DNA of 64,000 nt from Arthrobacter citreus (GTDB lineage: Bacteria > Actinomycetota > Actinomycetes > Actinomycetales > Micrococcaceae), in contig NZ_CP151657.1 of NCBI RefSeq assembly GCF_038405225.1, forward strand, positions 620,001-684,000, given 5' to 3'. Shown here piece after piece: positions 1 through 8,108 of this stretch (positions within the stretch are counted from its first letter, which is position 1; every line of letters begins with the position of its first letter). The position numbers were made by a program, and so were the translations under genes. The notes beneath the pieces are model-generated. The model had not been told where the DNA came from and did not search any database. It was given only the letters and a program-made list of their open reading frames with translations.

Positions 1-707
1 ACCACGATCCGGCCTTCGAAGGCGATGCAGCGGGTGGAGCGGTCAAAGGTTTCTCCGCCCACGGGATCGTAGATGACGTCGGCGCCGCGTCCCCCGGTGG
101 CCGTGTTGACTACCTCCACGAAGTCCTCGGTGGTGCGGTTCACCACGATGTCGGCGCCCGCCTCTTCGGCGACCCGGCGTTTGGCTTCATTGCCAACCAC
201 GCCGATCACCCTGGCGCCGGCGGCCTTGCCCAGCTGCACGGCCGCCGTGCCAACACCGCCGGCGGCGGCATGCACCAGCAGTGTCTCTCCGGGGGCGATC
301 CGCGCCCGGCGGTGAAGGCCGAAGTACCCGGTCTGGTAACCGATGCACAGGGCCGCGGCCTCGGCGTCGGACAGGGATTCCGGGGCCGGGAAGACAGCTG
401 CCGCGGGAACCTGCACCTGCTCGGCCATCACGCCAAGATGCGAGGCAATCACGCGGTCACCGAGCGAAATCCCCGTGACGCCGTCGCCGATTGCCGTAAC
501 GGTGCCGCACAGCTCAATGCCCGGGATGAAGGGCAGCGCCGGTTTTTCCTGGTACAGGCCGCGGCAGAGCAGCACATCCGGGAAATTCAGGGCGACGGCG
601 CGGGTGGCCAGCACCACCGTGCCCGGCATGGCCTCGGGTGCGGGCAGTTCGGCCAGGTGAAGGGCATCGCGCGGTTCGGCGAGGGTGGTGACGTTCCAGG
701 CTTTCAT
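1..707 (-). CDS. NADPH:quinone oxidoreductase, MDR/zinc-type alcohol dehydrogenase superfamily (3' part beyond window)
   Basis: Probable medium-chain NAD(P)H-dependent quinone or enone reductase acting in the cytoplasm. The visible first ~235 residues start MKAWNVTTLAEP and contain the N-terminal GroES-like fold (GTVVLATRAVALNFPDVLLC, GDRVIASHLG). The Rossmann glycine motif follows (HAAAGGVGTAAVQLGKAAGA), with downstream sequence typical of quinone reductases (VGGETFDRSTRCIAFEGR). The zinc ligands of true alcohol dehydrogenases are not evident, which favours the quinone-reductase branch. The gene runs off the left edge, so the C-terminus is unseen. Its ATG overlaps the stop of the upstream TetR gene as ATGA, so the two are translationally coupled and probably co-regulated. 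The substrate is unknown. Confidence 0.88.
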   Translation of the reverse strand, partial: MKAWNVTTLAEPRDALHLAELPAPEAMPGTVVLATRAVALNFPDVLLCRGLYQEKPALPFIPGIELCGTVTAIGDGVTGISLGDRVIASHLGVMAEQVQVPAAAVFPAPESLSDAEAAALCIGYQTGYFGLHRRARIAPGETLLVHAAAGGVGTAAVQLGKAAGARVIGVVGNEAKRRVAEEAGADIVVNRTTEDFVEVVNTATGGRGADVIYDPVGGETFDRSTRCIAFEGRIV

Positions 708-1303
708 TCGGATGATCCTTCGGGTAGGGCGGGCCGCAGGCCGGCAAGGTACAGATCAGTCAGTTGCTTCGCGACCTGGTGCTTCGTCAGCGGCCCGGAG
801 GGCTGGTACCAGAACGAGAGGTAGTGCGGGTTGGCGAAAAAGTTGGCCACGAGGACGGCCGTCGGGATGTCGGTGCGGAAGATGCCCTCTTCGCGGCCGC
901 GGGCGATCAGTGCGCCGAAGACCTCGTTGTAGCGGCGGCGGCGGTCCTTCACGGCTTCCATCCGGTCGGGACTGAGCATGTGCTGGGACCGGAAGAATAC
1001 GGTGCCTTCACGAATCCAATCGATCGAGGTGACGATGACGTCTTCGCAGACCAGCCGGACGGTCTGCTCCACGGGCAGGCCGCGGGCCGTGATTTCGGTG
1101 AGGTTGTGGTGCTGCAGGGTGAGGATCCGGTCGTAGATGTCGAAGAGCAGATCATCCTTGGAATTGAAGTAGTGGTACAGGGCGCCCTTGGTGACGCCGG
1201 CGGCATCGACGATCTGCTGCACGCTGGTCCTGGCGTAGCCTTGGCTGGAAAAGAGCTCCACGGAAACGCGGGCCAGTTCTTCCTTGATGTTCATGGTCTT
1301 CAT
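704..1303 (-). CDS. TetR/AcrR family transcriptional regulator
   Basis: Predicted 199-aa DNA-binding repressor. The N-terminal helix-turn-helix is clear at residues ~10-50 (ARVSVELFSSQGYARTSVQ, then DAAGVTKGALYHYFNSKDD), with the GALYHYF recognition-helix core typical of TetR proteins. The C-terminal ligand domain is all-helical. I place the start at ATG 1303 (MKTMNIKEEL); ATG 1294 is possible. The reading frame stays open upstream to 1609, but that extension is Pro/Gly/Arg-rich, crosses a poly-G run and does not look like protein. The stop overlaps the quinone reductase start (ATGA), so the pair forms one operon. A near-palindrome at 1364-1377 just upstream is the best operator candidate for autoregulation. 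The inducer is unknown; regulators next to quinone or enoyl reductases often sense acyl-CoA or electrophiles. Confidence 0.9.
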   Translation of the reverse strand: MKTMNIKEELARVSVELFSSQGYARTSVQQIVDAAGVTKGALYHYFNSKDDLLFDIYDRILTLQHHNLTEITARGLPVEQTVRLVCEDVIVTSIDWIREGTVFFRSQHMLSPDRMEAVKDRRRRYNEVFGALIARGREEGIFRTDIPTAVLVANFFANPHYLSFWYQPSGPLTKHQVAKQLTDLYLAGLRPALPEGSSE

Positions 1304-1363
1304 GCGGGTGTTCCGTGTTTCTCGTGGAGTCTCGTGCCGGAATGCCGCCGGGTGAACCCGGGA

Positions 1364-1377
1364 ACCGACCGGTTGGT
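1364..1377. promoter_or_regulatory. Candidate TetR operator (near-perfect 14-bp palindrome)
   Basis: ACCGACC|GGTTGGT matches its reverse complement at 6 of 7 paired positions. It lies 61 bp upstream of the TetR start in a non-coding stretch. ACCGACCGGT-type palindromes are familiar for TetR-family regulators. A second inverted pair, GGTATG (1375-1380) and CATACC (1391-1396) with 10 nt between, abuts it. Assignment to this TetR is inferred from position only. Confidence 0.5.
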
Positions 1378-1481
1378 ATGTAGGGATCACCATACCGTCA
1401 CAATGCCCGATGTCCGCAAGGGTTTGGCGAAAGAATTCCCGCGGCTTCGGTATGGAAGGATGACCCTGCCGTGTCTTGCCG

Positions 1482-1492
1482 CCCCCCCCCCC
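1482..1492. repeat. Poly(C) tract, 11 bp
   Basis: Uninterrupted run of 11 C (G on the minus strand) in the intergenic region between the TetR gene and tRNA-Arg, about 180 bp upstream of the TetR start. Such homopolymers are prone to slippage. I see no coding frame it would switch if the TetR start at 1303 is right. The rest of 1304-1597 holds the operator candidate and no gene. Confidence 0.85.
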
Positions 1493-1597
1493 GCGGTGCG
1501 CGTGCTGGTAGCGTCCCGTTGCAATCGGTGCGTCAAGCTGCCCGGGGACGAATGCTTTGACGGGGGAACCGATGGTGGGGCCGGCCGGGGCCCGGGC

Positions 1598-1630
1598 AAA
1601 AGAAAACACCCCGGTCCGAAGACCGGGGTG
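1598..1630 (-). terminator. Rho-independent terminator of tRNA-Arg
   Basis: A perfect 10-bp stem (CACCCCGGTC 1607-1616, loop CGAA, GACCGGGGTG 1621-1630). On the minus strand it is followed by TTTTCTTTT (1606-1598). It lies directly downstream of the minus-strand tRNA. Confidence 0.9.
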
Positions 1631-1643
1631 CTGTCACTTGATA

Positions 1644-1719
1644 TGGTGCCCTCGATAGGATTCGAACCTACGGCCTGTTGCTCCGGAGGCAACCGCTCTA
1701 TCCCCTGAGCTACGAGGGC
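1644..1719 (-). tRNA. tRNA-Arg, anticodon CCG
   Basis: Read on the minus strand, the sequence folds into a complete cloverleaf: acceptor GCCCTCG/CGAGGGC, D-stem GCTC/GAGC, anticodon stem GTTGC/GCAAC with loop CTCCGGA, and T-arm containing GGTTCGAATCC. The anticodon is CCG, which reads CGG codons. The 3' CCA is encoded in the DNA at 1646-1644. A terminator follows at 1598-1630. Confidence 0.97.
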
Positions 1720-1828
1720 AAGGACGCCGGTAAACCGGCAGGTCCTGTGGGACTCAAGAAGCTTAGCAGGTCCGGCGCGCCGTGTGAAAACGTCCCCGGA
1801 TCATGCCGCGGAACGGGCGGTGTGGACG

Positions 1829-1875
1829 CCCCCGGGTCAGAGGCCCCCGGGCCAGAGGCCCTCGGGCCCCTCAGT
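1829..1875. repeat. Three imperfect ~15-bp tandem repeats
   Basis: The motif CCCCCGGGYCAGAGG occurs about three times in a row, the last copy degenerate, just downstream of and slightly overlapping the end of the minus-strand oxidoreductase (stop at 1871). The complementary CCCGGG and GGGCCC blocks can form GC hairpins on either strand. No T-run is present, so a terminator role is uncertain. Confidence 0.55.
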
Positions 1876-3418
1876 AGCCCAGGAAGGCATCCGTCCGGAC
1901 CGGGCGGCCGCCGGCGCGGCGGACCGCGGCACGGGCGGCAGCCACGGCGGCGGGGGATCCGGAAACGTATCCGGCGCGCCGCGAAATGTCCGGCACTGCG
2001 GAGGCCAGGGCTTCCGCGTCCGGGAGGCCGGGGCCAAGATACGTCCAGCCGCTGATCTGCGGGTCGGTGGGCGTGCAGACCAGGACACGGATGCCCAAAC
2101 GGTGCAGTTCAGCCGCGTAGGCCAGCTCATCCACCGAAGCGGCGGCATACACGAGGACGACGTCGCGCTCCACAGTCCCGGGACCTCTCCCGTCACCACC
2201 GGCAGCCAGCGAGCGCAGCTGGCTCATGAAGGGGGTGATGCCCACGCCGGAGGCGATCAGCAGCAGCGGGACCGTGCGGTCCCGGGGAAGCAGGAAGTCT
2301 CCGGCCACTGACGTCGCGGACACCACGGCGCCGGGCTTGAGCTTCAGCAGGGCGGTCTTGAACGAACTTGCCGGTTCGGCGGCCCGCAGCCCCACGGCAA
2401 CCGTGGCGGAATCCTGCGGAGCCGTGGTGAGGCTGAAGATCCGCCGGGTTCCCCGCGCGTCGGCCGTGCCGTGCGGGATGCTCAGTTCCACATACTGGCC
2501 GGGCTGGAAACGCAGCGGACGGGTCGGTTCAAACACCAGTTCGCGCGCGGTGGGGGTCAATGCGCGGTTCTCCCGCAGCCGCAGCCGGATCCCCGTGCGC
2601 GGAGCCAGGGCAAAGGCCAGCACATTGCCGGCCAGCAGGGCCAGCTCGGGGGACATGAAGACCGGGCCGGCGCTCAGCGGCACGGCGAACAGGACGCCGA
2701 CGACGCCGGCCTCCAGCAGGCGCTGCCAGCGCCGCGGGGGCAGGGTCAGCGGCTCGGACAGCATGAAGCCGGCAAAAAACACCACCGGGTAGGAAGCAAG
2801 TAGGATTCCCAGCGCCGTCGGAAGGGCCTCCCCGGCCATCACCATCCGCACGGTAATGATGACGCCGGCGGCGAGCAGGAACACTGCGGCCATCGGCAGC
2901 AGCCGGTTCCGGTACAGGATGACCGCAGCCGCCGGGAGCACGGCCACGAGCATCAGCGGCGCCGCCACCCACCACACGGCGGCACCCAGGCCGGTCAGCG
3001 CCAGGACCGCAGCACCCAGGGCTGCGGGATTAAAGATGTGCCGGCCGCGCCAAACCAGCAGGTACTTGGACACGGTGGCGGCACCGGCGGCCAGTGCCAC
3101 GGTAAGCAGAGCGGATCCCTCGGTGCTGGGCCACAGCAGGAAATAGAGCAGCAGCCCGGTGATGAGCGAAGAATCCGTCTGCGGCCGGGTGCGGAAAAGC
3201 AGCCCCATGACGCGGCTGGCGACAAGGGCGGAGACGACGGCGGTGGCTGCGGTTGCCGCCAGCTCGGACGGGGTGAAGGCGAGCGCCCCGGCGAAGGAAA
3301 GCACAAATGACCAGGCGGTGACGGCCAGCAGCAGGATCACCGTCAGCCGGTACATCGTCCAGCGGCCGGTGAAGGCGTCCAGCCGGCGGGTAACCGGCGC
3401 GGGCAGGGAAAGACTCAT
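1871..3418 (-). CDS. RnfD/NqrB-like membrane domain fused to an FNR-type FAD/NAD(P)H oxidoreductase domain
   Basis: A 515-aa predicted transmembrane electron-transfer protein. Residues ~20-285 hold about eight or nine hydrophobic helices resembling the RnfD/NqrB family (RRLDAFTGRWTMYRLT, GRHIFNPAALGA, LLASYPVVFFAGFMLSEPLT). Residues ~290-515 form a ferredoxin-NADP reductase-like module: flavin motif RRIFSLTTAP, nucleotide motif SGVGITPFMSQL, and terminal FLGY. The likely role is to take electrons from cytoplasmic NAD(P)H and pass them across the membrane to the flavinylated protein encoded two genes upstream. The start overlaps the apbE stop as ATGA. The physiological acceptor is unknown. Family assignments are from recognisable motifs; the electron path is inferred from gene context. 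Confidence 0.85.
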   Translation of the reverse strand: MSLSLPAPVTRRLDAFTGRWTMYRLTVILLLAVTAWSFVLSFAGALAFTPSELAATAATAVVSALVASRVMGLLFRTRPQTDSSLITGLLLYFLLWPSTEGSALLTVALAAGAATVSKYLLVWRGRHIFNPAALGAAVLALTGLGAAVWWVAAPLMLVAVLPAAAVILYRNRLLPMAAVFLLAAGVIITVRMVMAGEALPTALGILLASYPVVFFAGFMLSEPLTLPPRRWQRLLEAGVVGVLFAVPLSAGPVFMSPELALLAGNVLAFALAPRTGIRLRLRENRALTPTARELVFEPTRPLRFQPGQYVELSIPHGTADARGTRRIFSLTTAPQDSATVAVGLRAAEPASSFKTALLKLKPGAVVSATSVAGDFLLPRDRTVPLLLIASGVGITPFMSQLRSLAAGGDGRGPGTVERDVVLVYAAASVDELAYAAELHRLGIRVLVCTPTDPQISGWTYLGPGLPDAEALASAVPDISRRAGYVSGSPAAVAAARAAVRRAGGRPVRTDAFLGY

Positions 3419-4281
3419 GAAAACAGGACTCCAGCCATGGCATCTGAGAAGGTGGCCCGGCCGTCCGAGAACATCCGCACGTAGTCAAACGCGAATTCCT
3501 CGGCCAGCCGGGCAGGATCAGTGAAAAATAAGGCGGTGGCCAGCCCGTCCGCCGTCATGGCGTCAGCGGCCAGCACCCAGGTGGCGGCCACCCGCTGGAC
3601 CGGCCGGCCGGTGGAGGCATCCAGGATATGGTGCAGTCCGTCGCCCCAGGTTCGCCGGTTTCCCGCGGACGCGCACATTGCACGGTCCTGCAGCGGCACA
3701 ATGCCAATGGCCCGCGTGGTGTCATACGGATGCTCCAGCGCAACCCGCAGGCTGGCAGCGCCTGCGTGCCGCAGGTCCGAACCGGCGTCCACCGTGAGCT
3801 CCCGGTGACCGGCGGAGTGCAGCAGCTCGAAGACCAGGTCCACCAGCTGGCCCTTGCCGGCGGCGCCGATGTCCAGGGTCGCCGGAATCGTGGTGTTCAG
3901 CTGCACCCTGCCGCCGGTGCTTTCCCAGGACACGGCCGCGGCCCAGTCCGGTGCCGGCACCGGCCCGGAGCCGGCAAAGGAATAGGCGGCGTCGTACCCG
4001 AGCTTTTCCAGGGAATGCCCCACCAGGGGATTAACGGCCCCGCCGGATAACCGGTGCAGGCTGTCGAACAGGGACAGCAGCGGTGCCGCTGAGGGCGGCA
4101 GATCCACGGTTCCGGCCTCCCGGGTCAGTGCGGTGATGACCGAATCGGAGCGGAACCTTGAATAAGTGCGGTCATAGTCCTCAACGAGGTCCGCCACGGC
4201 GGCCCGGACCGGTGCGGCAAGCGGTTCAGCCGTGGTGATGGTCCACGCGGTGCCGATGGCATCGAATCTCGTCTCCGGCAT
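3415..4281 (-). CDS. apbE: FAD:protein FMN transferase (ApbE family)
   Basis: A 288-aa ApbE-type flavin transferase that covalently attaches FMN from FAD to a Ser/Thr of target proteins. Recognisable elements include the N-terminal MPETRFDAIGTAWTITT strand, DRTYSRFRSDSVI, the Gly/Asp-rich core VDAGSDLRHAG, and the late family motif ASAGNRRTWGDGLHHILDA followed by STGRPVQ. I see no signal peptide, so modification may occur on the cytoplasmic side, as is known for some ApbE proteins. It lies between the putative target (FMN-binding protein, 11 nt upstream) and the membrane oxidoreductase (4-bp overlap downstream), which strongly suggests a dedicated maturation role. Confidence 0.92.
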   Translation of the reverse strand: MPETRFDAIGTAWTITTAEPLAAPVRAAVADLVEDYDRTYSRFRSDSVITALTREAGTVDLPPSAAPLLSLFDSLHRLSGGAVNPLVGHSLEKLGYDAAYSFAGSGPVPAPDWAAAVSWESTGGRVQLNTTIPATLDIGAAGKGQLVDLVFELLHSAGHRELTVDAGSDLRHAGAASLRVALEHPYDTTRAIGIVPLQDRAMCASAGNRRTWGDGLHHILDASTGRPVQRVAATWVLAADAMTADGLATALFFTDPARLAEEFAFDYVRMFSDGRATFSDAMAGVLFS

Positions 4282-4292
4282 GGCGCGGCAGT

Positions 4293-4775
4293 TTAGTTCG
4301 CGGCTTCGGAGCGGATGGTGTCCAGGGCCTTGTTGAAACCGGAACTGGTAAGGGATGAACCGCCCACCTTGTCCACGTCCAGCTCGTCGAGGTTTTTGCC
4401 GACCACCTGCTCCTGCACCTTGGAGGTGAAGTCGCGCTGGTGCATCTTCGAGGTGGGATGGTTGCCGGAGGTTTCGACCTGAAGCTCCGTGACCACGCTG
4501 TCCTTGAGGGTCAGCGTGACGTCCACCTCCTCGGTCTGGTTCGACGGCGGGGTGTAGCTGCCCTGGGCCGAGTACTCGCCGTCGGCGTAGGCGCCGGCCG
4601 CGGCACCGTCCTGGGGTGCGGCGCTTTGGGGTGCGGCACTCTGGGGTGCAGCCGTGGCCGCGGCGGAGGACTCCTGCGCGGCGGGTGCCTCATCGGCGGC
4701 CGGTCCGGCGCAGGCGGTGGAAGCCAGGGTCAGGGACGCGGCGGTGAACAGCAGTGTCTTGCGGGTGTGGTTCAT
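4293..4775 (-). CDS. Exported FMN-binding domain protein (probable flavinylated electron carrier)
   Basis: A 160-aa secreted protein. The N-terminus has a basic start, a hydrophobic core and Cys22 (LASTACAG), a non-classical lipobox that would make it a lipoprotein. An Ala/Pro/Gln-rich linker with repeats (APQSAAPQSAAPQ) spans ~25-62. The FMN-binding domain occupies ~65-160. Near the C-terminus VDKVGGSSLTSSGF aligns with the family's SGAT-type flavinylation motif; Ser141 would be the FMN acceptor, a Ser in place of the usual Thr. A good ribosome site (AGGAGAG) precedes ATG 4775. It is the first gene of the apbE/oxidoreductase operon. Flavinylation is inferred from the motif and neighbours. 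Confidence 0.85.
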   Translation of the reverse strand: MNHTRKTLLFTAASLTLASTACAGPAADEAPAAQESSAAATAAPQSAAPQSAAPQDGAAAGAYADGEYSAQGSYTPPSNQTEEVDVTLTLKDSVVTELQVETSGNHPTSKMHQRDFTSKVQEQVVGKNLDELDVDKVGGSSLTSSGFNKALDTIRSEAAN

Positions 4776-4872
4776 TTCTCTCCTGGAGATGGGGGCAGCA
4801 GGCAGACCGGAGGAAGCCCGGTGAGGTGTCCCTATCCATTACAACGTATTCAGCGCAACGCTGCCTGTGAGC

Positions 4873-4953
4873 AGGTGCGCGGGGGACGGCACAGCGGACG
4901 GCACCGCGGACGGCGCGGGGGACGCTGTGGGGGACGCCGCGGGGGACGTCACA
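4873..4953. repeat. Degenerate G-rich tandem repeats
   Basis: Units of roughly 12 bp built around GCGGACGGC and GGGGGACG recur about six times in the 218-bp space between the divergent FMN-binding gene and argS. The unit length drifts. Local slippage is the simplest origin. The AT-richer patch at ~4835-4860 probably contains the promoter of the minus-strand flavin operon, but I cannot place clear hexamers. Confidence 0.5.
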
Positions 4954-4981
4954 GTTCGCGGAACCGCAGGTGAGACGAGGC

Positions 4982-4987
4982 TATGCT
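4982..4987 (+). promoter_or_regulatory. -10 element TATGCT, leaderless argS promoter
   Basis: TATGCT is followed by exactly 6 nt and then the GTG start at 4994, so transcription would begin at or next to the start codon. No Shine-Dalgarno sequence is present. No convincing -35 hexamer is visible. The same element and spacing (TATGCTnnACCGGTGA) recur upstream of the ADP-ribosylglycohydrolase gene. Confidence 0.6.
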
Positions 4988-4993
4988 TAACCG

Positions 4994-6643
4994 GTGACTC
5001 CTGAAGAACTTTCCTCCGCCGTAACTGCCTGCCTCCAAGACGCCATCGATGCCGGTGATTTCAGCATCGACGTGCCCCGGGAGGTGCGCGTGGAGCGGCC
5101 GAAGAACCGGGACCACGGTGACTGGGCCACCAACATCGCCCTGCAGCTGTCCAAGCAGGCCGGCATGAACCCGCGCCAGTTCGCGGAGATCCTCAAGGGC
5201 CGCCTCGAGAAAATCGACGGCGTGGCCAAGGTGGACATTGCCGGTCCCGGCTTCCTGAACATCACCCTCGACGCCGGTGCCGCCGGCGAGCTGGTCAAGA
5301 CGATTGTCGACGCCGGACCGGAGTACGGCACCTCGGAGATCCTCAAGGGAACCCGGATCAACCTCGAGTTTGTCTCGGCCAACCCCACCGGACCGATCCA
5401 CCTGGGTGGAACCCGCTGGGCCGCCGTCGGCGACGCCCTGGCCCGGATCTTCGAATCGCAGGGCGCCGAGGTGACCCGCGAGTACTACTTCAATGACCAC
5501 GGTGCGCAGATCGACCGTTTTGCCCGTTCCCTGCTGGCCTCCGCGAAGGGCGAAGCCGCTCCCGAGGACGGCTACGCCGGCGCCTACATCGAGGACATCG
5601 CCAACCGCGTGCTGGCAGCGGAGCCGAACATCATGGAGCTGCCCGACGCCGAGGCGCAGGAACGCTTCCGCGCGGTGGGCGTTGACTTCATGTTCACGGA
5701 CATCAAGGAATCCCTGCACAACTTCGGCGTGGACTTCGACGTCTTCTTCCACGAAGATTCCCTCCACGAAAACGGCCAGGTGGACAAGCTCCTGGAACAG
5801 CTCAAGGGCTCCAAGAACCTGTACGAGAAGGACGGCGCCTGGTGGCTGAACTCCACCGAGTTCGGCGACGACAAGGACCGCGTGGTCATCAAGTCCGACG
5901 GCAAGGCCGCCTACATCGCCGGTGACATTGCCTACATCCAGAACAAGCGCGACCGCGGCTTCGACCTGAACTTCTACATGCTGGGCGCCGACCACCACGG
6001 CTACGTTGTCCGCCTGAAGGCCGCTGCCGCAGCGCTGGGCCACGACCCGGCCTGCGTTGAGGTGCTGATTGGCCAGATGGTCAACCTGGTCAAGGACGGC
6101 AAGCCCGTGCGCATGTCCAAGCGTGCCGGCACCGTGGTGACCCTGGAGGACCTGGTGGACGCGGTGGGCGTTGACGCCGCCCGCTACACGCTGGCCCGCT
6201 TCTCCGCGGACTCCAACATCGACGTCGACCTTGACCTGCTGACCAAGCGCAGCAACGAGAACCCGGTGTTCTACGTCCAGTACGCCCATGCCCGCACCTA
6301 CGCCCTGGCCCGCAATGCCGAAGCCGCCGGTGTGGATGACTCAGCATTTGACGCGTCCCTGCTGACGCACCCGACCGAGGGCGAGCTGCTCGCCGCACTG
6401 GGACAGTTCCCCGGCGTCGTCGCGCAGGCCAGCGCGTTCCGCGAACCGCACCGCGTGGCCCGGCACCTGGAAGTCATCGCCGGCACCTACCACCGCTGGT
6501 ACGACGCCTGCCGCATCGCCCCCCAGGGCGACGAGGAGATCACCGACGTCAACCGCACGCGCCTGTGGCTGAACCTTGCCGCCCGGACGGTCCTGGCCAA
6601 CGGCCTGGACCTGCTGGGAGTTTCCGCTCCGGAACGGATGTAA
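4994..6643 (+). CDS. argS: Arginyl-tRNA synthetase
   Basis: A 549-aa class I aminoacyl-tRNA synthetase that charges tRNA-Arg. The N-terminal additional domain occupies residues ~1-110. The catalytic HIGH-like motif is seen in [19 protein letters not shown] and the KMSKS-like loop in [11 protein letters not shown]. The anticodon-binding helical domain at the C-terminus ends with [10 protein letters not shown], the typical ArgS ending. Length is normal. The start is GTG with no ribosome-binding site, consistent with a leaderless transcript. It heads the argS-lysA-hom-thrC-thrB cluster; lysA follows after 3 nt. Confidence 0.97.
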   Translation: MTPEELSSAVTACLQDAIDAGDFSIDVPREVRVERPKNRDHGDWATNIALQLSKQAGMNPRQFAEILKGRLEKIDGVAKVDIAGPGFLNITLDAGAAGELVKTIVDAGPEYGTSEILKGTRINLEFVSANPTGPIHLGGTRWAAVGDALARIFESQGAEVTREYYFNDHGAQIDRFARSLLASAKGEAAPEDGYAGAYIEDIANRVLAAEPNIMELPDAEAQERFRAVGVDFMFTDIKESLHNFGVDFDVFFHEDSLHENGQVDKLLEQLKGSKNLYEKDGAWWLNSTEFGDDKDRVVIKSDGKAAYIAGDIAYIQNKRDRGFDLNFYMLGADHHGYVVRLKAAAAALGHDPACVEVLIGQMVNLVKDGKPVRMSKRAGTVVTLEDLVDAVGVDAARYTLARFSADSNIDVDLDLLTKRSNENPVFYVQYAHARTYALARNAEAAGVDDSAFDASLLTHPTEGELLAALGQFPGVVAQASAFREPHRVARHLEVIAGTYHRWYDACRIAPQGDEEITDVNRTRLWLNLAARTVLANGLDLLGVSAPERM

Positions 6644-6646
6644 TCA

Positions 6647-8101
6647 ATGACTGTTTCCCCCCTCGCCCCCGGCTGGCTCAGCTACCCGGCGGACGCGAAT
6701 GCCCTGCGCCCGCAGATGTGGGCGCGCGACGTGACCCGGAACGACGGCGGCGAACTGGAAATTGCCGGTGTTTCAGTCTCCGCGCTGGCGAAGGAGTTCG
6801 GCACGCCGCTGTTCGTGGTGTCCGAGGCTGACTTCCGGGCCCGTGCCCGGGACTTCAAGGATTCCTTCGACGCCGCGTTTGCCGACCTCTGCGGGGGAGT
6901 GGATGTCTACTACGCCGGTAAGGCCTTCCTGTGCACCGAAGTGGCCCGCTGGGTGGCCTCCGAGGGACTGCGCCTGGACACCTGCTCCGGCGGGGAACTG
7001 GCGGTGGCCCGCCGGGCCGGCATTCCGGGTGCGGCCTTGGGGCTGCACGGTAACAACAAGTCGGACGCGGAGCTGACCCGTGCCCTGGACATGGGGCTGG
7101 GCCGGATTGTCGTGGACAGCCTGGCCGAACTCCAGCGGCTCGGCGCCCTGGCGGCATCGCGCGGCGAGCAGGCCAACGTCATGCTGCGGCTGACCCCGGG
7201 CGTGCACGCCTCCACCCACGAGTTCATTGCCACCGCGCATGAGGACCAGAAGTTCGGGCTGTCCATGGCACCGGACCCCGAAGCCGGGGACAGGTCGCCG
7301 GCGGAAACCGCAGTGGCTGCCGCCCTGGCACACGAAGGCATCCGCCTGCTCGGGCTGCACTGCCACATCGGCTCCCAGATCTTCGAGGCTGAGGGCTTTG
7401 AGCTCGCAGCGCAGCGGCTGCTGGGTTTCCTGGCGGAGATCAAGGCGGTGCACGGCGTCGAGCTGCCCGAGCTGGACCTTGGCGGCGGTTACGGGATTGC
7501 CTACACCGAGGCCGACGCCCCGCGCCCGCCGGCCGAGATTGCCAAGGCGATGGCCGCCGTCGTCGGCTCCACCTGCGCGGAGCTTGGACTGGCCGTGCCG
7601 CGGATTTCCATCGAACCCGGCCGCGCCATTGCCGGCCCCACCACCTTCACCCTGTACCGCACCGGAACGATCAAAACCGTGCGCGTGGACACTGACGGCG
7701 GCGGAACCTCCGAACGCCGGTACGTTTCGGTGGACGGCGGGATGAGCGACAACGCCCGTCCGGTGCTTTACGACGCCGATTATTCGGCCGTGCTCGCATC
7801 GCGTGCGTCCGAAGATGACGCGGTTATGTCGCGCGTGGTTGGCAAACACTGCGAGAGCGGGGACATAGTGGTTCGGGACGTCTACCTGCCGGCGGACACC
7901 TCCGACGGCGATCTGTTGGCCGTTCCCGGCACCGGTGCGTACTGCTGGGCGCTGGCCAGCAACTACAACTACATTGCCCGGCCGCCCGTCGTCGCCGTCC
8001 GGGACGGCGCTGCCCGGCTGATTATCCGCGGCGAAACCGAAGACGATCTGCTGGCCCGGGACGTTTATGCCTCCCACCAGCCCGAAACGCCAGAGGAGTA
8101 G
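6647..8101 (+). CDS. lysA: Diaminopimelate decarboxylase
   Basis: A 484-aa PLP-dependent fold-III enzyme that converts meso-diaminopimelate to L-lysine, the last step of lysine synthesis. The PLP lysine is K92 in VYYAGKAFLC. The family glycine-rich and substrate motifs LDLGGGYGIAY and IEPGRAIAG are present, as are CESGDI and the C-terminal GAYCWALASNYN with its active-site Tyr. ATG 6647 lies 3 nt after argS, so the two are cotranscribed. The argS-lysA-hom order is common in actinobacteria and links arginyl-tRNA supply to aspartate-family synthesis. Confidence 0.97.
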   Translation: MTVSPLAPGWLSYPADANALRPQMWARDVTRNDGGELEIAGVSVSALAKEFGTPLFVVSEADFRARARDFKDSFDAAFADLCGGVDVYYAGKAFLCTEVARWVASEGLRLDTCSGGELAVARRAGIPGAALGLHGNNKSDAELTRALDMGLGRIVVDSLAELQRLGALAASRGEQANVMLRLTPGVHASTHEFIATAHEDQKFGLSMAPDPEAGDRSPAETAVAAALAHEGIRLLGLHCHIGSQIFEAEGFELAAQRLLGFLAEIKAVHGVELPELDLGGGYGIAYTEADAPRPPAEIAKAMAAVVGSTCAELGLAVPRISIEPGRAIAGPTTFTLYRTGTIKTVRVDTDGGGTSERRYVSVDGGMSDNARPVLYDADYSAVLASRASEDDAVMSRVVGKHCESGDIVVRDVYLPADTSDGDLLAVPGTGAYCWALASNYNYIARPPVVAVRDGAARLIIRGETEDDLLARDVYASHQPETPEE

Positions 8102-8108
8102 GCACCAT

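Noticed and set aside
1304-1609. N-terminal extension of the TetR gene to 1609
   Set aside because: The extension is Pro/Gly/Arg-rich, contains the poly-G run and the operator candidate, and TetR proteins begin near MKTMNIKEEL.
764-1708. 314-codon plus-strand ORF opposite the TetR gene
   Set aside because: It runs through the terminator and the tRNA-Arg on the opposite strand, so it cannot be a real gene.
4873-4953. CRISPR-like repeats
   Set aside because: Units are ~12 bp, degenerate and without spacers; they are simple G-rich slippage repeats.
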